Below are positions 4,975 through 5,040 of a DNA stretch of 5,040 nt, piece after piece (position 1 is the stretch's first letter; the number at the start of each line of letters is the position of its first letter). The translations under genes and the position numbers were made by a program. This DNA comes from Chloroflexi bacterium UBA4730 (GTDB lineage Bacteria; Chloroflexota; Limnocylindria; P2-11E). The DNA is taken from assembly GCA_002404155.1 (NCBI GenBank), contig DHJC01000073.1:138114-143153 (forward strand). Direction: 5' to 3'. The notes beneath the pieces were generated by a model, which worked only from the letters and a program-made list of their open reading frames with translations, was not told the origin of the DNA and ran no database searches.

Positions 4975-5040
4975 AGCGTCTGGATTGACTCAAGCCGCGA
5001 ACGCAATTACTCGCGTGACGATCCGCTGTTCACCGACCGC
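4975..5040. other. Right-edge non-coding sequence echoing the lipoprotein 3' flank
   Basis: GATCCGC followed at once by TGTTCACCG (about 5021-5035) resembles the copy A flank, where GATCCGC and CTGTTCACCG are separated by nine extra bases. It might be the border of a third unit beyond the window. No gene is seen in the window after 4974. Confidence 0.2.

Noticed and set aside
4731..5006. 91-residue minus-strand frame overlapping the start of the membrane protein gene
   Set aside because: It overlaps a clearly membrane-type frame, has no hydrophobic or domain pattern of its own, and includes the DTQRDTQ repeat that follows from the DNA direct repeat. Only its ATG at 4931 is kept as a possible start after a frameshift.
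1..5040. CRISPR array, insertion sequence, prophage or toxin-antitoxin module
   Set aside because: No regularly spaced repeats, no transposase or integrase motifs, no terminal inverted repeats and no recognisable toxin or antitoxin were found on either strand.

Overview
The window is a high-GC stretch with GTG/TTG starts alongside ATG and an Ala/Pro/Ser/Thr-rich lipoprotein pair. This style is common in Chloroflexota and related environmental lineages, but no phylogenetic marker is present, so the assignment is a weak inference.

Left part (1-2055) is gene-poor and repetitive. Two paralogous small lipoprotein genes lie in tandem on the minus strand (346-777 and 1047 to about 1500). They share their signal peptide, linker, C-terminal tail and about 60 bp of 3' flank, while the central domain has diverged. 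Around them are sequences that look like eroded tRNA genes: a tRNA-Phe(GAA)-like element at 92-166 on the plus strand, a tRNA-Glu(UUC)-like element at 1754-1818 on the minus strand, and a cut-off relative of the latter at the left edge. The rest of this part is non-coding, with several hairpins and a perfect 14-bp tandem repeat.

Middle (2056-2661): one plus-strand gene for a 201-residue soluble, helical, unrecognised protein with an AT-hook-like basic N-terminus. It converges on the next gene with only 26 bp between stop codons.

Right part (2688-4824): two minus-strand genes in probable operon order. The first is a small polytopic membrane protein whose true start is uncertain. The second, 25 bp downstream, is a 543-residue site-2-protease-like (M50) intramembrane metalloprotease with all expected motifs (HELGH, GGPALN, PSDG), a TPR-like helical middle and about five extra C-terminal membrane segments.

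No complete mobile element, CRISPR array, toxin-antitoxin pair or integron could be supported. The most interesting signals are the constant-variable-constant lipoprotein duplication with a mutated start codon in one copy, the cluster of degenerate tRNA-like sequences around it, and the unusual M50 fusion architecture.
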